Shown here piece by piece: positions 1 to 8,503 of a DNA stretch of 64,000 bases. The translations under genes were made by a program, and so were the position numbers. The notes beneath the pieces were generated by a model. It was not told the DNA's origin, did no database searches, and saw only the letters and a program-made list of their open reading frames with translations. Every line of letters begins with the position of its first letter. The first letter of the stretch is position 1. Where the stretch lies: NCBI GenBank assembly GCA_030825115.1, contig JAPJQL010000019.1, positions 1 through 64,000 of the forward strand, in the 5' to 3' direction. The DNA comes from Lachnospiraceae bacterium. Lineage in GTDB: Bacteria; Bacillota; Clostridia; Lachnospirales; Lachnospiraceae.

Positions 1-21
1 ATATAAAAATTTTCAAAGATT

Positions 22-50
22 TGAAAGGATTTACAGCTTTCATTCGTATA
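22..50 (+). promoter_or_regulatory. Putative ECF (sigma-W-like) promoter
   Basis: TGAAAG at 22-27 and CGTATA at 45-50 are separated by 17 bases. This resembles the Bacillus sigma-W type consensus (TGAAAC, about 16, CGTATA) better than a sigma-A site. It lies in front of an operon that contains an ECF sigma gene, so autoregulation is a reasonable inference. Confidence 0.45.
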
Positions 51-92
51 TATAGTGAGACACAAAAAATAACAGACCAGGAGGATTTTAGA

Positions 93-377
93 ATGAGAAA
101 GATGATTGGCTTGACTATGGTGATAGCAGCTTTAGCATTTGGAAGCATGACGGTATACGCAGCGCCGGTGGCAGGGAGAAGCTGTACGAGGAGCGCGGAC
201 TGCCCAATCCACGAAGAATGTGTGAATGCAGACGGCGTATGCAATTATGAGGACTGCCAGGGCGGCAGGCAGGGCAGATGCTATCGGAGCGATGACAGCC
301 GGGATACAGGACGTTATGAAGGCATGGGACGTCATCACAGAGAATCGGGCAATGGGCATAGAAGAGGATATTGCTGA
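93..377 (+). CDS. Small secreted Cys-rich protein, function unknown
   Basis: A 94-residue protein with an N-terminal signal peptide (charged MRKM, then a hydrophobic stretch ending near VYA-AP at residues 17-19). The mature part is Cys-rich with a C-x5-C-x5-C spacing and a Gly/Arg/His-rich tail ending in Cys. I do not recognise a family. The ATG at 93 is preferred over an upstream ATG because GGAGG lies about 7 bases before it. It is the first gene of a likely operon with the ECF sigma factor and anti-sigma factor that follow, so it may be a regulon target or a signal-related envelope protein. That role is inference. Confidence 0.7.
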   Translation: MRKMIGLTMVIAALAFGSMTVYAAPVAGRSCTRSADCPIHEECVNADGVCNYEDCQGGRQGRCYRSDDSRDTGRYEGMGRHHRESGNGHRRGYC

Positions 378-406
378 TCGGCAGATAAGGAACAAAGGGA
401 GAACTT

Positions 407-889
407 ATGCGGACGGAACAGGAAGCGGACAGAGCCATTGAGATTTATTCGGACACGGTCCGCAAAATCTGCATGCTGCATTTGAAAAACGAATCAGACA
501 TGGAGGATATATTTCAGACGGTATTTACGAAATATATCCTCTATTCGGGTACTTTTGAAAACGGGGAACACGAAAAGGCATGGTTTATCCGGGTGACGAT
601 CAACGCCTGCAAAGATTACCTGAAAAGCTTTTTCAGGAGCCGGACCGTGCCGCTTGACGAGATCGCCGAGCTTGCAAAAGAGATGCCGGAGGATCACAGC
701 GAGGTGTTCGAAGCCGTACTGTCTCTTCCTAAAAAGTATAAGGATGTGGTGTATCTGTATTTTTATGAGGAGTATTCGGCCGTGGAGATCGGTAAGATAC
801 TCGGGAAAAATGTGAACACGGTCTATACGCTTCTTTCCCGGGCAAAGGCGATGCTGAAGGAGAAGCTTGGAGGTGATGGCTTTGGATGA
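407..889 (+). CDS. ECF-type RNA polymerase sigma factor
   Basis: A 160-residue sigma-70 family protein. Region 2 occupies about residues 10-75 (DMEDIFQTVFTKY and the aromatic WFIRVTINACKD segment). Region 4 occupies about residues 100-155 (LPKKYKDVVYLYFYEEYSAVEIGKILG, then a recognition helix with NVNTVYTLLSRA). There is no region 1 or 3, as expected for an ECF. A GGGAG ribosome binding site precedes the ATG. Its 3' end overlaps the next gene, a membrane protein that is probably its anti-sigma factor, and such translational coupling is typical of ECF/anti-sigma pairs. The stimulus is not visible from sequence. Confidence 0.9.
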   Translation: MRTEQEADRAIEIYSDTVRKICMLHLKNESDMEDIFQTVFTKYILYSGTFENGEHEKAWFIRVTINACKDYLKSFFRSRTVPLDEIAELAKEMPEDHSEVFEAVLSLPKKYKDVVYLYFYEEYSAVEIGKILGKNVNTVYTLLSRAKAMLKEKLGGDGFG

Positions 890-1622
890 ACGTACCAGGA
901 TAAAAGATGCATTTGATGCTGTTCACGCTGATGAAGCGTTGAAAAATCGTACCAGGGATATTCTGCACAAAAGATTTTATGAAGCGGACAGGCGCAGTAA
1001 AAGCTGGAGCAGACGGATGGTTTGTACGGGGTATGCCGTGGCCTGCAGCCTGTTTCTGCTGCTGGGGATCGGAGGATACGCCGTATATTTTACGCCTGTC
1101 GCCTATATCAGCATCGACATCAACCCTTCGATCGAGCTGGAGCTGAACCGGCTGGACCGGATCATCACCGTCACCCCGTTCAACGAAGACGGTGAGACGG
1201 TCGTGAAAAATCTGTCGTTAAAAAACCGCAGGTATGATGACGGGATACTGACTCTGTTGGAGAGCAAAGGGATGGCTGCTTATCTTTCCGGGGATGCGGA
1301 TATCAGTATTTCTGTGGCATCGGATCATGAGGAGAAGAGTGCCAGGATCCAAAACCGTGTCATGGAGTGCGCCGGTGAACGGTACGGCAGCATTAGTTGT
1401 CACGAAAGTTCGGAGGAAGTGATCCGCAGTGCCCACCATGCGGGGCTGTCCTTTGGAAAATACCGGGCATTTTTGGAGCTGCAGACGGAAAATCCGGACC
1501 TCACGGTGGAAGACGTGAAGGGAATGAGCATGAGGGAAATGCATGAACTCATGGGAAAAAATTCCTGCGGGAACAGGGGACAATCCGGGCAGGGGAGACA
1601 CGGGAATGGGTGCGCCCATTGA
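876..1622 (+). CDS. RsgI-like membrane anti-sigma factor
   Basis: About 248 residues: a basic cytoplasmic N-terminal part (1-47), one transmembrane helix (about 50-72) and an extracytoplasmic domain. The outside part begins with YISIDINPSIELELN, the hallmark of the RsgI domain, in which the Asn-Pro bond (N83-P84) is self-cleaved in characterised family members. The tail is Gly/His/Cys-rich. It overlaps the ECF sigma gene. The start is uncertain: TTG 867, GTG 873, ATG 876 and TTG 882 are all in frame, and GGAGG at 869-873 would best serve TTG 882. Classical RsgI partners SigI, so pairing with a plain ECF sigma is unusual. Anti-sigma function is inferred from the domain and the position. Confidence 0.75.
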   Translation: MALDERTRIKDAFDAVHADEALKNRTRDILHKRFYEADRRSKSWSRRMVCTGYAVACSLFLLLGIGGYAVYFTPVAYISIDINPSIELELNRLDRIITVTPFNEDGETVVKNLSLKNRRYDDGILTLLESKGMAAYLSGDADISISVASDHEEKSARIQNRVMECAGERYGSISCHESSEEVIRSAHHAGLSFGKYRAFLELQTENPDLTVEDVKGMSMREMHELMGKNSCGNRGQSGQGRHGNGCAH

Positions 1623-1671
1623 TTTGTCCTTATCTGAACTACAACTTTATGACTGTGATACTAACAATCGC

Positions 1672-1700
1672 TTGACTTTGCCATTCTTTTGTGGTAAGCT
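1672..1700 (+). promoter_or_regulatory. Sigma-A promoter of the amino-acid ABC operon
   Basis: TTGACT at 1672-1677 and TAAGCT at 1695-1700 with an exact 17-base spacer. Transcription would start near 1707, about 90 bases before the substrate-binding protein gene and before a terminator-like hairpin. Confidence 0.65.
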
Positions 1701-1736
1701 GTTTAGCGTGGCTTAAGCGAGCCGTTAGTCAATGGA

Positions 1737-1770
1737 GACATCGCAATTTTTTTGCGTTGTCTTTTTTATT
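1737..1770 (+). terminator. Leader terminator/attenuator hairpin
   Basis: A 10-position stem with one mismatch (1737-1746 with 1752-1761), a 5-base T loop and a run of six T then ATT. It has the form of an intrinsic terminator. It sits downstream of the promoter at 1672-1700 and upstream of the first ABC gene, so it may act as an attenuator. A smaller GGCT/AGCC stem lies just before it. No known riboswitch class was recognised. Confidence 0.6.
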
Positions 1771-1796
1771 ATGATCTATGAGGAGGAAAATCAATT

Positions 1797-2636
1797 ATGA
1801 AGAGGAAAATGTTAGGAATTACAATGGCAGTGCTGATGGCGGCATCCCTGACCGCATGTGGCGGCTCAGATAAGGCTGCAACCACAACGGCAGCAGCGGC
1901 AGATACGACAGCGGCAGCAGCGGATACGACGGCAGCAGATACCGCTGCAGATACGGACAAGAGCGGCAAAGTATATAAGATTGCAACGGATACCACGTTC
2001 GCTCCGTTTGAGTTCGAGAATGAAAACGGCGAGATGGTCGGCGTGGATCTTGATTTATTAAAGGCGATCGCAGAGGACCAGGGCTTCGAGTATGACCTTG
2101 TCGTGGCAGGCTTTTCGGCGGCAGTGACTGGCCTTGAGGCAGGCGAGTACGACGCTGTGATCGCAGGAATGTCCATCAACCCGGACCGTCAGGCAAAATA
2201 CGATTTCTCCGAACCGTATTATGATTCCGGCGTTGGCATGGCAGTTGCGGCAGACTCCGATATCGCTTCCTACGATGACTTAAACGGCAAGACGGTAGCG
2301 GCGAAGATTGGTACAGAGGGCTGTTCATTTGCCGAGTCGATTGCTGACCAGTACGGCTTCACCATCATTCAGTTTGAAGATTCCGCCAGCATGTATCAGG
2401 ATGTGCTGTCCGGCAACTCTGTGGCATGCTTCGAAGATTATCCGGTGCTTGGCTACGAGATTTCCAGAGGCACTGCTCTGAAGCTGCCGCTGGATATGGA
2501 GCGTGGCTCCTCCTATGGTTTTGCTACCATGAAGGGCGAGAATCCGGAATTGGTGGAGATGTTCAATGCCGGTCTTAACAACTTAAAAGACAGCGGCAAA
2601 TACGATGAGATTTTGAATACATATATCTCCAAATAA
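1797..2636 (+). CDS. Amino-acid ABC transporter substrate-binding lipoprotein
   Basis: A 279-residue lipoprotein: hydrophobic signal, lipobox LTAC with lipidated Cys21, an Ala/Thr/Asp-rich low-complexity linker (about 27-55), then a family 3 periplasmic binding fold. The fold begins with YKIATDTTFAPFEFEN and contains the typical GEYDAVIAGMSINPDR segment of polar amino-acid binders. It captures substrate outside the membrane for the permease and ATPase encoded next. The ligand (for example Cys/cystine, Gln, or His/Arg) cannot be fixed from sequence. A strong GAGGAGG ribosome binding site precedes the ATG. Confidence 0.93.
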   Translation: MKRKMLGITMAVLMAASLTACGGSDKAATTTAAAADTTAAAADTTAADTAADTDKSGKVYKIATDTTFAPFEFENENGEMVGVDLDLLKAIAEDQGFEYDLVVAGFSAAVTGLEAGEYDAVIAGMSINPDRQAKYDFSEPYYDSGVGMAVAADSDIASYDDLNGKTVAAKIGTEGCSFAESIADQYGFTIIQFEDSASMYQDVLSGNSVACFEDYPVLGYEISRGTALKLPLDMERGSSYGFATMKGENPELVEMFNAGLNNLKDSGKYDEILNTYISK

Positions 2637-2657
2637 TAAAAATTAAGGTGATTACAA

Positions 2658-3338
2658 ATGGAATTTTTCAACGTACTGGTACAATATTTCCCATCTTTTA
2701 CCGTAGCTCTGGGAGAAACCTTAAAACTGACGATCGTCTCGCTGCTCTGTGCGACGGTACTTGGCGTCATTTTCGGTCTCTTCAAGGTGTCGGGCATCAT
2801 GCCGCTTAAGCTGATCGCCAACATCTATATCGATATCATACGCGGAACTCCGCTGATGGTACAGACCATGATTGTTTTTTATGGAATCAGTCAGGTGGCC
2901 CGCCCGTTTGGCTTTTCCTGGGGAAGCATTGGCGGTGCATTTACCGCCGGTGCAGTGACCCTGAGCCTGAATGCAGGCGCCTATATGGCCGAGATCATCC
3001 GCGGAGGGATCGAAGCCATCGACAAAGGGCAGATGGAGGCGGCACGCAGTCTGGGGCTGCCTTACGGTAAGGCGATGCGCAAGGTGATCCTGCCGCAGGC
3101 TTTCCGCACGATGATGCCGTCCATCATCAACCAGTTTATCATCTCGCTAAAGGACACTTCCCTGATTTCGATCATCGGTATCCGGGAGCTGACCCAGAAC
3201 GGCAAGATCATCGCGGCCAATTCTGCATCCAGGGTCATGGCGATCTGGCTGGTGGTAGCGGCATTCTACTTAGTCATCTGCACCATCCTCTCCAAGATCG
3301 CGCTTGTGGTAGAAAGGAGAGTGTCCTATGGAAAGTAA
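2658..3338 (+). CDS. Amino-acid ABC transporter permease (HisM/GlnP type)
   Basis: A 226-residue membrane protein with about five hydrophobic helices. The conserved cytoplasmic EAA loop reads EAARSLGLPYGKAMRKVILPQ (about residues 132-152) and contacts the ATPase. The family HEAT/GlnP N-terminal segment (LGETLKLTIVSLL) is present. Its gene lies 21 bases after the binding protein gene and overlaps the ATPase gene by 11 bases, so the three form one transcription unit. A single permease gene suggests a homodimeric membrane domain. Confidence 0.93.
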   Translation: MEFFNVLVQYFPSFTVALGETLKLTIVSLLCATVLGVIFGLFKVSGIMPLKLIANIYIDIIRGTPLMVQTMIVFYGISQVARPFGFSWGSIGGAFTAGAVTLSLNAGAYMAEIIRGGIEAIDKGQMEAARSLGLPYGKAMRKVILPQAFRTMMPSIINQFIISLKDTSLISIIGIRELTQNGKIIAANSASRVMAIWLVVAAFYLVICTILSKIALVVERRVSYGK

Positions 3339-4059
3339 GATATCGGTTAAGAATCTGAAGAAAAGCTTCGGAAAGCTGGAAGTCTTAAAACATATCAATG
3401 TCGAGATTTCCGAAGGGGAAGTGGTCTGCCTGATCGGTCCGTCCGGCTCCGGCAAGAGTACCTTCTTACGTTGCCTGAACCGTTTGGAAAAGATTACCGC
3501 CGGGGAAGTTATCGTGGATGGCCATCCGATTTCCGACCCGAATGTAAATATCAACAAAGTGCGGGAGAACATCGGCATGGTGTTCCAGCATTTCAACCTG
3601 TTTCCCCATCTGACTGTGACGGAGAATATCACCCTGGCTCCCACAGAACTGAAGCTGATGGATAAGGAAGCGGCAAAAAGCAGGGCCTTGGAACTGCTTG
3701 CGCGGGTTGGGCTTGCGGATAAGGCCGGGGCTTATCCGGGCCAGCTTTCAGGCGGGCAGAAGCAGCGTGTGGCTATCGCCCGCTCCCTTGCCATGAATCC
3801 GGACATCATGCTGTTTGACGAGCCTACCAGCGCCCTTGACCCGGAGATGGTCGGCGAGGTTTTGGAGGTTATGAAGCAGCTTGCCGCAGAAGGCATGACG
3901 ATGGTGGTCGTGACCCACGAGATGGGGTTTGCCAGAGAAGTGGCGGACCGGGTTATTTTTATGGATGACGGCTATATCGTGGAAGAAGGGACGCCGGAAG
4001 AGATTTTTTCCAGCCCGAAGGAAGATCGAACCATCAGTTTCCTGAATAAAGTATTATAA
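3328..4059 (+). CDS. Amino-acid ABC transporter ATP-binding protein (GlnQ type)
   Basis: A 243-residue ATPase with all canonical motifs: Walker A GPSGSGKS (37-44), Q-loop near Q87, signature LSGGQ (140-144), Walker B MLFDEP (161-166), D-loop SALD and H-loop His197. It powers the importer encoded just upstream. The length and the VTHEMGFAREVADRVIFMD block match the polar amino-acid subfamily. The gene is closed by a terminator that also overlaps the promoter of the next operon. Confidence 0.95.
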   Translation: MESKISVKNLKKSFGKLEVLKHINVEISEGEVVCLIGPSGSGKSTFLRCLNRLEKITAGEVIVDGHPISDPNVNINKVRENIGMVFQHFNLFPHLTVTENITLAPTELKLMDKEAAKSRALELLARVGLADKAGAYPGQLSGGQKQRVAIARSLAMNPDIMLFDEPTSALDPEMVGEVLEVMKQLAAEGMTMVVVTHEMGFAREVADRVIFMDDGYIVEEGTPEEIFSSPKEDRTISFLNKVL

Positions 4060-4084
4060 AATCCCGGCAGACGGGGAAGTCTTA

Positions 4085-4135
4085 AGACCTGTATCAGGCA
4101 AGTTTATAAATGGCTTGCTTTTTACAGGTCTTTTT
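4085..4135 (+). terminator. Intrinsic terminator of the ABC operon
   Basis: The 9-bp stem AGACCTGTA/TACAGGTCT (4085-4093 with 4123-4131) has an inner GCAAG/CTTGC stem and is followed by TTTTT. Its 3' half overlaps the promoter for the downstream topoisomerase genes. Confidence 0.75.
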
Positions 4136-4144
4136 GTGTATAAT
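4115..4144 (+). promoter_or_regulatory. Promoter of the parE/parC-like operon
   Basis: TTGCTT at 4115-4120 and a perfect TATAAT at 4139-4144 with an 18-base spacer. It is embedded in the upstream terminator hairpin. Confidence 0.6.
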
Positions 4145-4177
4145 AATAGCTTGGAATATGCAAAATGGAGGGAAATC

Positions 4178-6097
4178 ATGGCAAAGGCACAGTATAATGC
4201 GGACAGTATCACCGTCCTGGAAGGATTGGAAGCGGTGCGCAAGCGACCCGGCATGTATATCGGAAGCGTGGGTACGAAGGGGCTGAACCATCTGATCTAT
4301 GAGATTGTGGACAATGCGGTAGATGAGCATCTGGCTGGCTACTGTGATAATATATGGGTAACACTGGAAGCGGACGGTTCCTGTACCGTCAAGGACAGCG
4401 GCCGCGGCATCCCGGTTGAGATGCATAAAAAAGGGGTATCGGCAGAACGTATCGTCCTGTCCACCCTGCACGCCGGCGGCAAGTTTGACAACGACGCGTA
4501 CAAGACAAGCGGAGGACTCCACGGCGTGGGCTCCTCGGTGGTAAACGCGCTGTCGGAGTATATGGATGTAAAGGTATATAAAAACGGGGCGATTCATCAT
4601 GACTACTATAAAAAGGGCGTTCCTGCCATTGAGCTGGAAGACGGCCTTCTTCCGGTGATCGGCAGGACAAAAGAGACCGGAACGGAGATCAACTTTCTGC
4701 CGGATGGAGATATTTTTGAGCGGACGCGTTTTAAGGCCGACTGGTTAAAGAGCCGCCTCCACGAAACGGCATATCTGAATCCGAAACTTTCCATCACCTA
4801 CACCAACAAACGTCCGGGAGAGGGTGAGAGCATTCTGTTCCACGAGCCGGATGGCATCGTGGCTTATGTAAAAGAGTTAAACAACGGCAAGGCGCCGGTC
4901 CATGACCCGATCTATTTTAAAGGGGAACAGGACAAGGTGGAGGTGGAGGTCGCCATCCAGTTCGTCGATACCTTTGAGGAAAATATCCTGGGCTTTTGCA
5001 ATAACATCTTTACCCAGGAAGGCGGCACGCATCTGGTCGGCTTTAAGACCCGGTTTACCCAGATGATCAATTCCTATGCAAAGGACTTAGGGATTTTAAA
5101 AGAGAAGGACCCCAACTTTACCGGGGCAGATACCAGGAGCGGTATGACGGCCATCGTAGCGGTCAAGCATCCCGACCCGATCTTCGAGGGACAGACAAAA
5201 ACCAAGCTTGCAAGCGCCGACGCCACCAAATCGGTGTTTACCGTCACCGGAGATATGCTGCAGCACTATTTCGACCGGAATCTGGAAGTGTTAAAAGGCG
5301 TCATTGCCTGCGCGGAAAAATCTGCGAAGATCCGCAAGGCGGAGGAGAAGGCAAAGACCAATATGTTGAGCAAATCCAGGTTTTCCTTTGACAGCAACGG
5401 CAAGCTTGCCAACTGCGAAAGCAGGGATGCAGAAAAATGCGAGATTTTCATCGTGGAGGGAGACTCTGCGGGCGGTTCGGCAAAGACGGCGAGAAACCGC
5501 CAGTATCAGGCGATCCTTCCGATCCGCGGAAAGATCCTGAATGTAGAAAAAGCGTCCATTGACAAAGTGCTCGCCAACGCGGAGATCAAGACGATGATCA
5601 ATACCTTCGGCTGCGGGTTTTCGGAGGGATATGGCAACGATTTTGATATCAACAAACTCCGCTACCACAAGATCATCCTGATGACGGATGCGGATGTGGA
5701 CGGCAGCCATATCGACACGCTCCTTTTAACCTTCCTCTACCGGTTTATGCCGGAGCTGATCTACAACGGGCATGTCTACATCGCCATGCCGCCCCTTTAC
5801 AAGGTCATCCCGTCCAGAGGACAGGAACAGTACCTGTATGATGACAAGGAACTGGAGCGTTACCGGAAGAGCCATACCGGGGATTTCCGTCTGCAGCGGT
5901 ACAAGGGCCTTGGTGAGATGGACCCGGAACAGCTCTGGGAGACGACGCTGAATCCGGAGAGCCGGGTGATGAAGCGGGTGGAGATCGAAGACGCCCGCAT
6001 GGCGTCCGAGGTGACAGAGATGCTGATGGGCAGCGAGGTGCCGCCACGGAGAAAGTTCATCTACGACCACGCCGACGAGGCGGAGATTGATGCATAA
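4178..6097 (+). CDS. parE: Type IIA topoisomerase ATPase subunit (ParE/GyrB-like)
   Basis: 639 residues, the short form lacking the large insert of proteobacterial GyrB. It has a GHKL ATPase domain (YIGSVG; VDNAVDEHLAG; GRGIPVEMH; GGLHGVGSSVVNALS), a transducer domain, and a TOPRIM domain with EGDSAGGSA, PIRGKILNVEKA and the metal-binding DADVDGSHI. The ATG at 4178 follows GGAGGG. It forms an ATP-driven A2B2 enzyme with the product of the next gene, 11 bases downstream. ParE rather than GyrB is favoured only because the partner lacks a GyrA box and the pair is not next to dnaA/recF. The symbol is therefore tentative. Confidence 0.85.
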   Translation: MAKAQYNADSITVLEGLEAVRKRPGMYIGSVGTKGLNHLIYEIVDNAVDEHLAGYCDNIWVTLEADGSCTVKDSGRGIPVEMHKKGVSAERIVLSTLHAGGKFDNDAYKTSGGLHGVGSSVVNALSEYMDVKVYKNGAIHHDYYKKGVPAIELEDGLLPVIGRTKETGTEINFLPDGDIFERTRFKADWLKSRLHETAYLNPKLSITYTNKRPGEGESILFHEPDGIVAYVKELNNGKAPVHDPIYFKGEQDKVEVEVAIQFVDTFEENILGFCNNIFTQEGGTHLVGFKTRFTQMINSYAKDLGILKEKDPNFTGADTRSGMTAIVAVKHPDPIFEGQTKTKLASADATKSVFTVTGDMLQHYFDRNLEVLKGVIACAEKSAKIRKAEEKAKTNMLSKSRFSFDSNGKLANCESRDAEKCEIFIVEGDSAGGSAKTARNRQYQAILPIRGKILNVEKASIDKVLANAEIKTMINTFGCGFSEGYGNDFDINKLRYHKIILMTDADVDGSHIDTLLLTFLYRFMPELIYNGHVYIAMPPLYKVIPSRGQEQYLYDDKELERYRKSHTGDFRLQRYKGLGEMDPEQLWETTLNPESRVMKRVEIEDARMASEVTEMLMGSEVPPRRKFIYDHADEAEIDA

Positions 6098-6108
6098 GGA
6101 GAAGCGAC

Positions 6109-8343
6109 ATGGCTGAGAAGATAGTGAGAACAGAATATTCCGAGGAGATGCAGCGCAGCTACATGAATTACTCCATGAGCGTCATCACGGCGCGCGCGAT
6201 CCCGGATGCGAGGGACGGGCTAAAACCGGTACAGCGGCGCGTCCTCTACGACATGGGAGAGCTGAGGCTGGGCCATGATAAGCCCCACAGAAAATCGGCG
6301 CGTATCGTCGGTGATACGATGGGTAAGTACCATCCCCACGGAGACAGCTCCATCTATGAGACCCTGGTCGTGATGTCCCAGGCGTTCAAACGCGGTATGC
6401 CGCTTGTGGACGGTCATGGAAACTTCGGTTCTATCGAAGGGGACGGGGCCGCCGCGATGCGGTATACTGAGGCGAGGCTGCAAAAGTTTGCGGAGGAGGT
6501 CTATCTGAGAGATCTGGACAAGACCGTGAATTTTGTGCCAAACTACGACGAATCCGAGAAAGAGCCGGAAGTGCTGCCGGTCCGGGTGCCAAACCTTCTG
6601 ATCAACGGGGCAGAAGGGATTGCGGTGGGCATGAGCACCAGCATTCCGCCACACAATCTGGGGGAGGTGATCGACGCGGTCCAGGCTTATATCGACAATC
6701 CCGATATCAGCACTGCGGAGCTGATGGAGTACCTTCCGGGACCTGATTTTCCGACCGGGGGCATCATCGCCAACAAAAAAGACCTTCTGGAAATCTATGA
6801 GACAGGCACGGGCAAGATCAAGCTGCGCGGCAGGCTGGAGGTCGAGCTTGGAAAGCGAAAGGCCGACAAGGACAAGCTGATCATCAGCGAGATCCCCTAT
6901 ACGATGATCGGGGCTGGCATCAACAAGATGCTGGTAGATATCGCCGATCTGGTAGAGTCCAAAAAGCTGACGGATGTGGTGGATATCTCAAACCAGTCCA
7001 ACAAAGAGGGCATCCGCATCGTGCTGGAGCTGAAAAAAGACGCCGATATCGATAAGATCAGGAATATCCTTTATAAAAAGACAAAGCTGGAGGACACCTT
7101 CGGCGTCAATATGCTTGCCATCGCAGGCGGCCGGCCGGAGACCCTGAACTTAAAAGGGATCCTTCGCAATTATCTGGAATTCCAGTATGAGAATGCTACG
7201 AAAAAATACCAGGTCCTGCTGGAAAAAGAGTTGGAAAAGAAGGAGATCCGGGAAGGCCTCATCAAAGCCTGTGATGTCATCGACCTGATCATCGCCATCC
7301 TGCGGGGCTCAAAGAACTTAAAGGATGCCAAGGCATGCCTGATGAACGGGGATACCTCCAACATCCGGTTTAAGCATGCAGGCTTTGAGGAAGATGCCGC
7401 ACAGCTTCGCTTTACGGAGAAGCAGGCGACTGCAATCCTGGAGATGCGCCTCTACAAGCTGATCGGACTGGAGATCCTGGCGCTGGAGAAGGAATATAAA
7501 GAGTGCCTGAAAAAAATCGCCCAGTACCAGAAAATCCTGAAAACCCGGGCCAATATGAACACGGTGATCAAAGAGGATCTGGAGAACATAAAAAAAGAGT
7601 TTGCGATGCCAAGGCGCACCTTGATTGAGGACGGCAAAGAAGCCGTTTATGTGGAAGCCCCGGTGGAGGTCCAGGAAGTCGTCTTTGTCATGGACCGTTT
7701 CGGTTACTGCAAGCTGCTTGACAAGACCACCTATGAGCGGAACCAGGAGACGGTGGACGGCGAGTATCCCCATGTCCTGCGCTGCCTGAATACGGATAGG
7801 CTCTGTATCTTTACCAACACCGGAAACCTGCATCAGGTGAAGATGCTGGATATCCCGTCAGGAAAGCTGCGGGATAAAGGCACGCCGATCGATAACCTGA
7901 GCAAATACGAGGGGGCAAAGGAAGAAATCATCTACCTGATCAACCTGGAGGCGCTGCTCAGCCAAAAACTTCTGTTTGCCACGAAGATGGCCCTGGTCAA
8001 ACTGGTCCCGACCGTGGAATTTATAACGAACAACAGGACAGTGGCGTCCACCAAGTTCCAGGACGGGGACAGTCTGATCGCAGTCCGGCCGATCGGGATG
8101 GAGACAGAGGTTGTGCTCCAGACTGCAAACGGGATCTTTCTCCGCTTCCCTCTCCAGGAAATCCCTGAGATGAAGAAGAATTCCAGAGGCGTCCGCGGAA
8201 TCAAGCTGGAGGCGGGAGATGAGTTGGAGCGGGTCTGCCTGCCGGGGGAAGAGCCGGTTATCCAGTATAAGAAAAAAGAGATTCAGCTGAACCGTCTCCG
8301 CATCGGAAAACGGGACGGGAAGGGCTCAAAATACCGGGTATGA
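6109..8343 (+). CDS. parC: Type IIA topoisomerase cleavage subunit (ParC/GyrA-like)
   Basis: 744 residues. The N-terminal winged-helix/breakage-reunion domain contains the catalytic Tyr119 in AMRYTEARL. The quinolone-resistance region HPHGDSSIYE has Ser80 and Glu84, matching ParC numbering with wild-type residues. A coiled-coil tower and a shortened C-terminal beta-propeller follow. I see no canonical GyrA box (QRRGGKG), which argues for a topoisomerase IV-type decatenase over a supercoiling gyrase. The C-terminal motif NSRGVRGIKL is shared by both families. It is co-transcribed with the ATPase subunit. Confidence 0.87.
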   Translation: MAEKIVRTEYSEEMQRSYMNYSMSVITARAIPDARDGLKPVQRRVLYDMGELRLGHDKPHRKSARIVGDTMGKYHPHGDSSIYETLVVMSQAFKRGMPLVDGHGNFGSIEGDGAAAMRYTEARLQKFAEEVYLRDLDKTVNFVPNYDESEKEPEVLPVRVPNLLINGAEGIAVGMSTSIPPHNLGEVIDAVQAYIDNPDISTAELMEYLPGPDFPTGGIIANKKDLLEIYETGTGKIKLRGRLEVELGKRKADKDKLIISEIPYTMIGAGINKMLVDIADLVESKKLTDVVDISNQSNKEGIRIVLELKKDADIDKIRNILYKKTKLEDTFGVNMLAIAGGRPETLNLKGILRNYLEFQYENATKKYQVLLEKELEKKEIREGLIKACDVIDLIIAILRGSKNLKDAKACLMNGDTSNIRFKHAGFEEDAAQLRFTEKQATAILEMRLYKLIGLEILALEKEYKECLKKIAQYQKILKTRANMNTVIKEDLENIKKEFAMPRRTLIEDGKEAVYVEAPVEVQEVVFVMDRFGYCKLLDKTTYERNQETVDGEYPHVLRCLNTDRLCIFTNTGNLHQVKMLDIPSGKLRDKGTPIDNLSKYEGAKEEIIYLINLEALLSQKLLFATKMALVKLVPTVEFITNNRTVASTKFQDGDSLIAVRPIGMETEVVLQTANGIFLRFPLQEIPEMKKNSRGVRGIKLEAGDELERVCLPGEEPVIQYKKKEIQLNRLRIGKRDGKGSKYRV

Positions 8344-8442
8344 TGAAATGTGCAGAGATTCCGCCTCTCGCGTTCATTTGTTTGAAACACACGGATAATG
8401 TTCTTGTACGAAAGACAAATGTATTTTTCTCGCGAATAACTA

Positions 8443-8471
8443 TTGATTTTTTCTCAAAGATGGATTAGGAT
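8443..8471 (+). promoter_or_regulatory. Possible promoter for asd
   Basis: TTGATT at 8443-8448 and TAGGAT at 8466-8471, 17-base spacing. The -10 is imperfect. It lies about 30 bases before the asd start in an otherwise featureless 160-base gap. Confidence 0.35.
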
Positions 8472-8503
8472 ATACAGGAATTAATTTTGCATATGAGGAG
8501 AAA

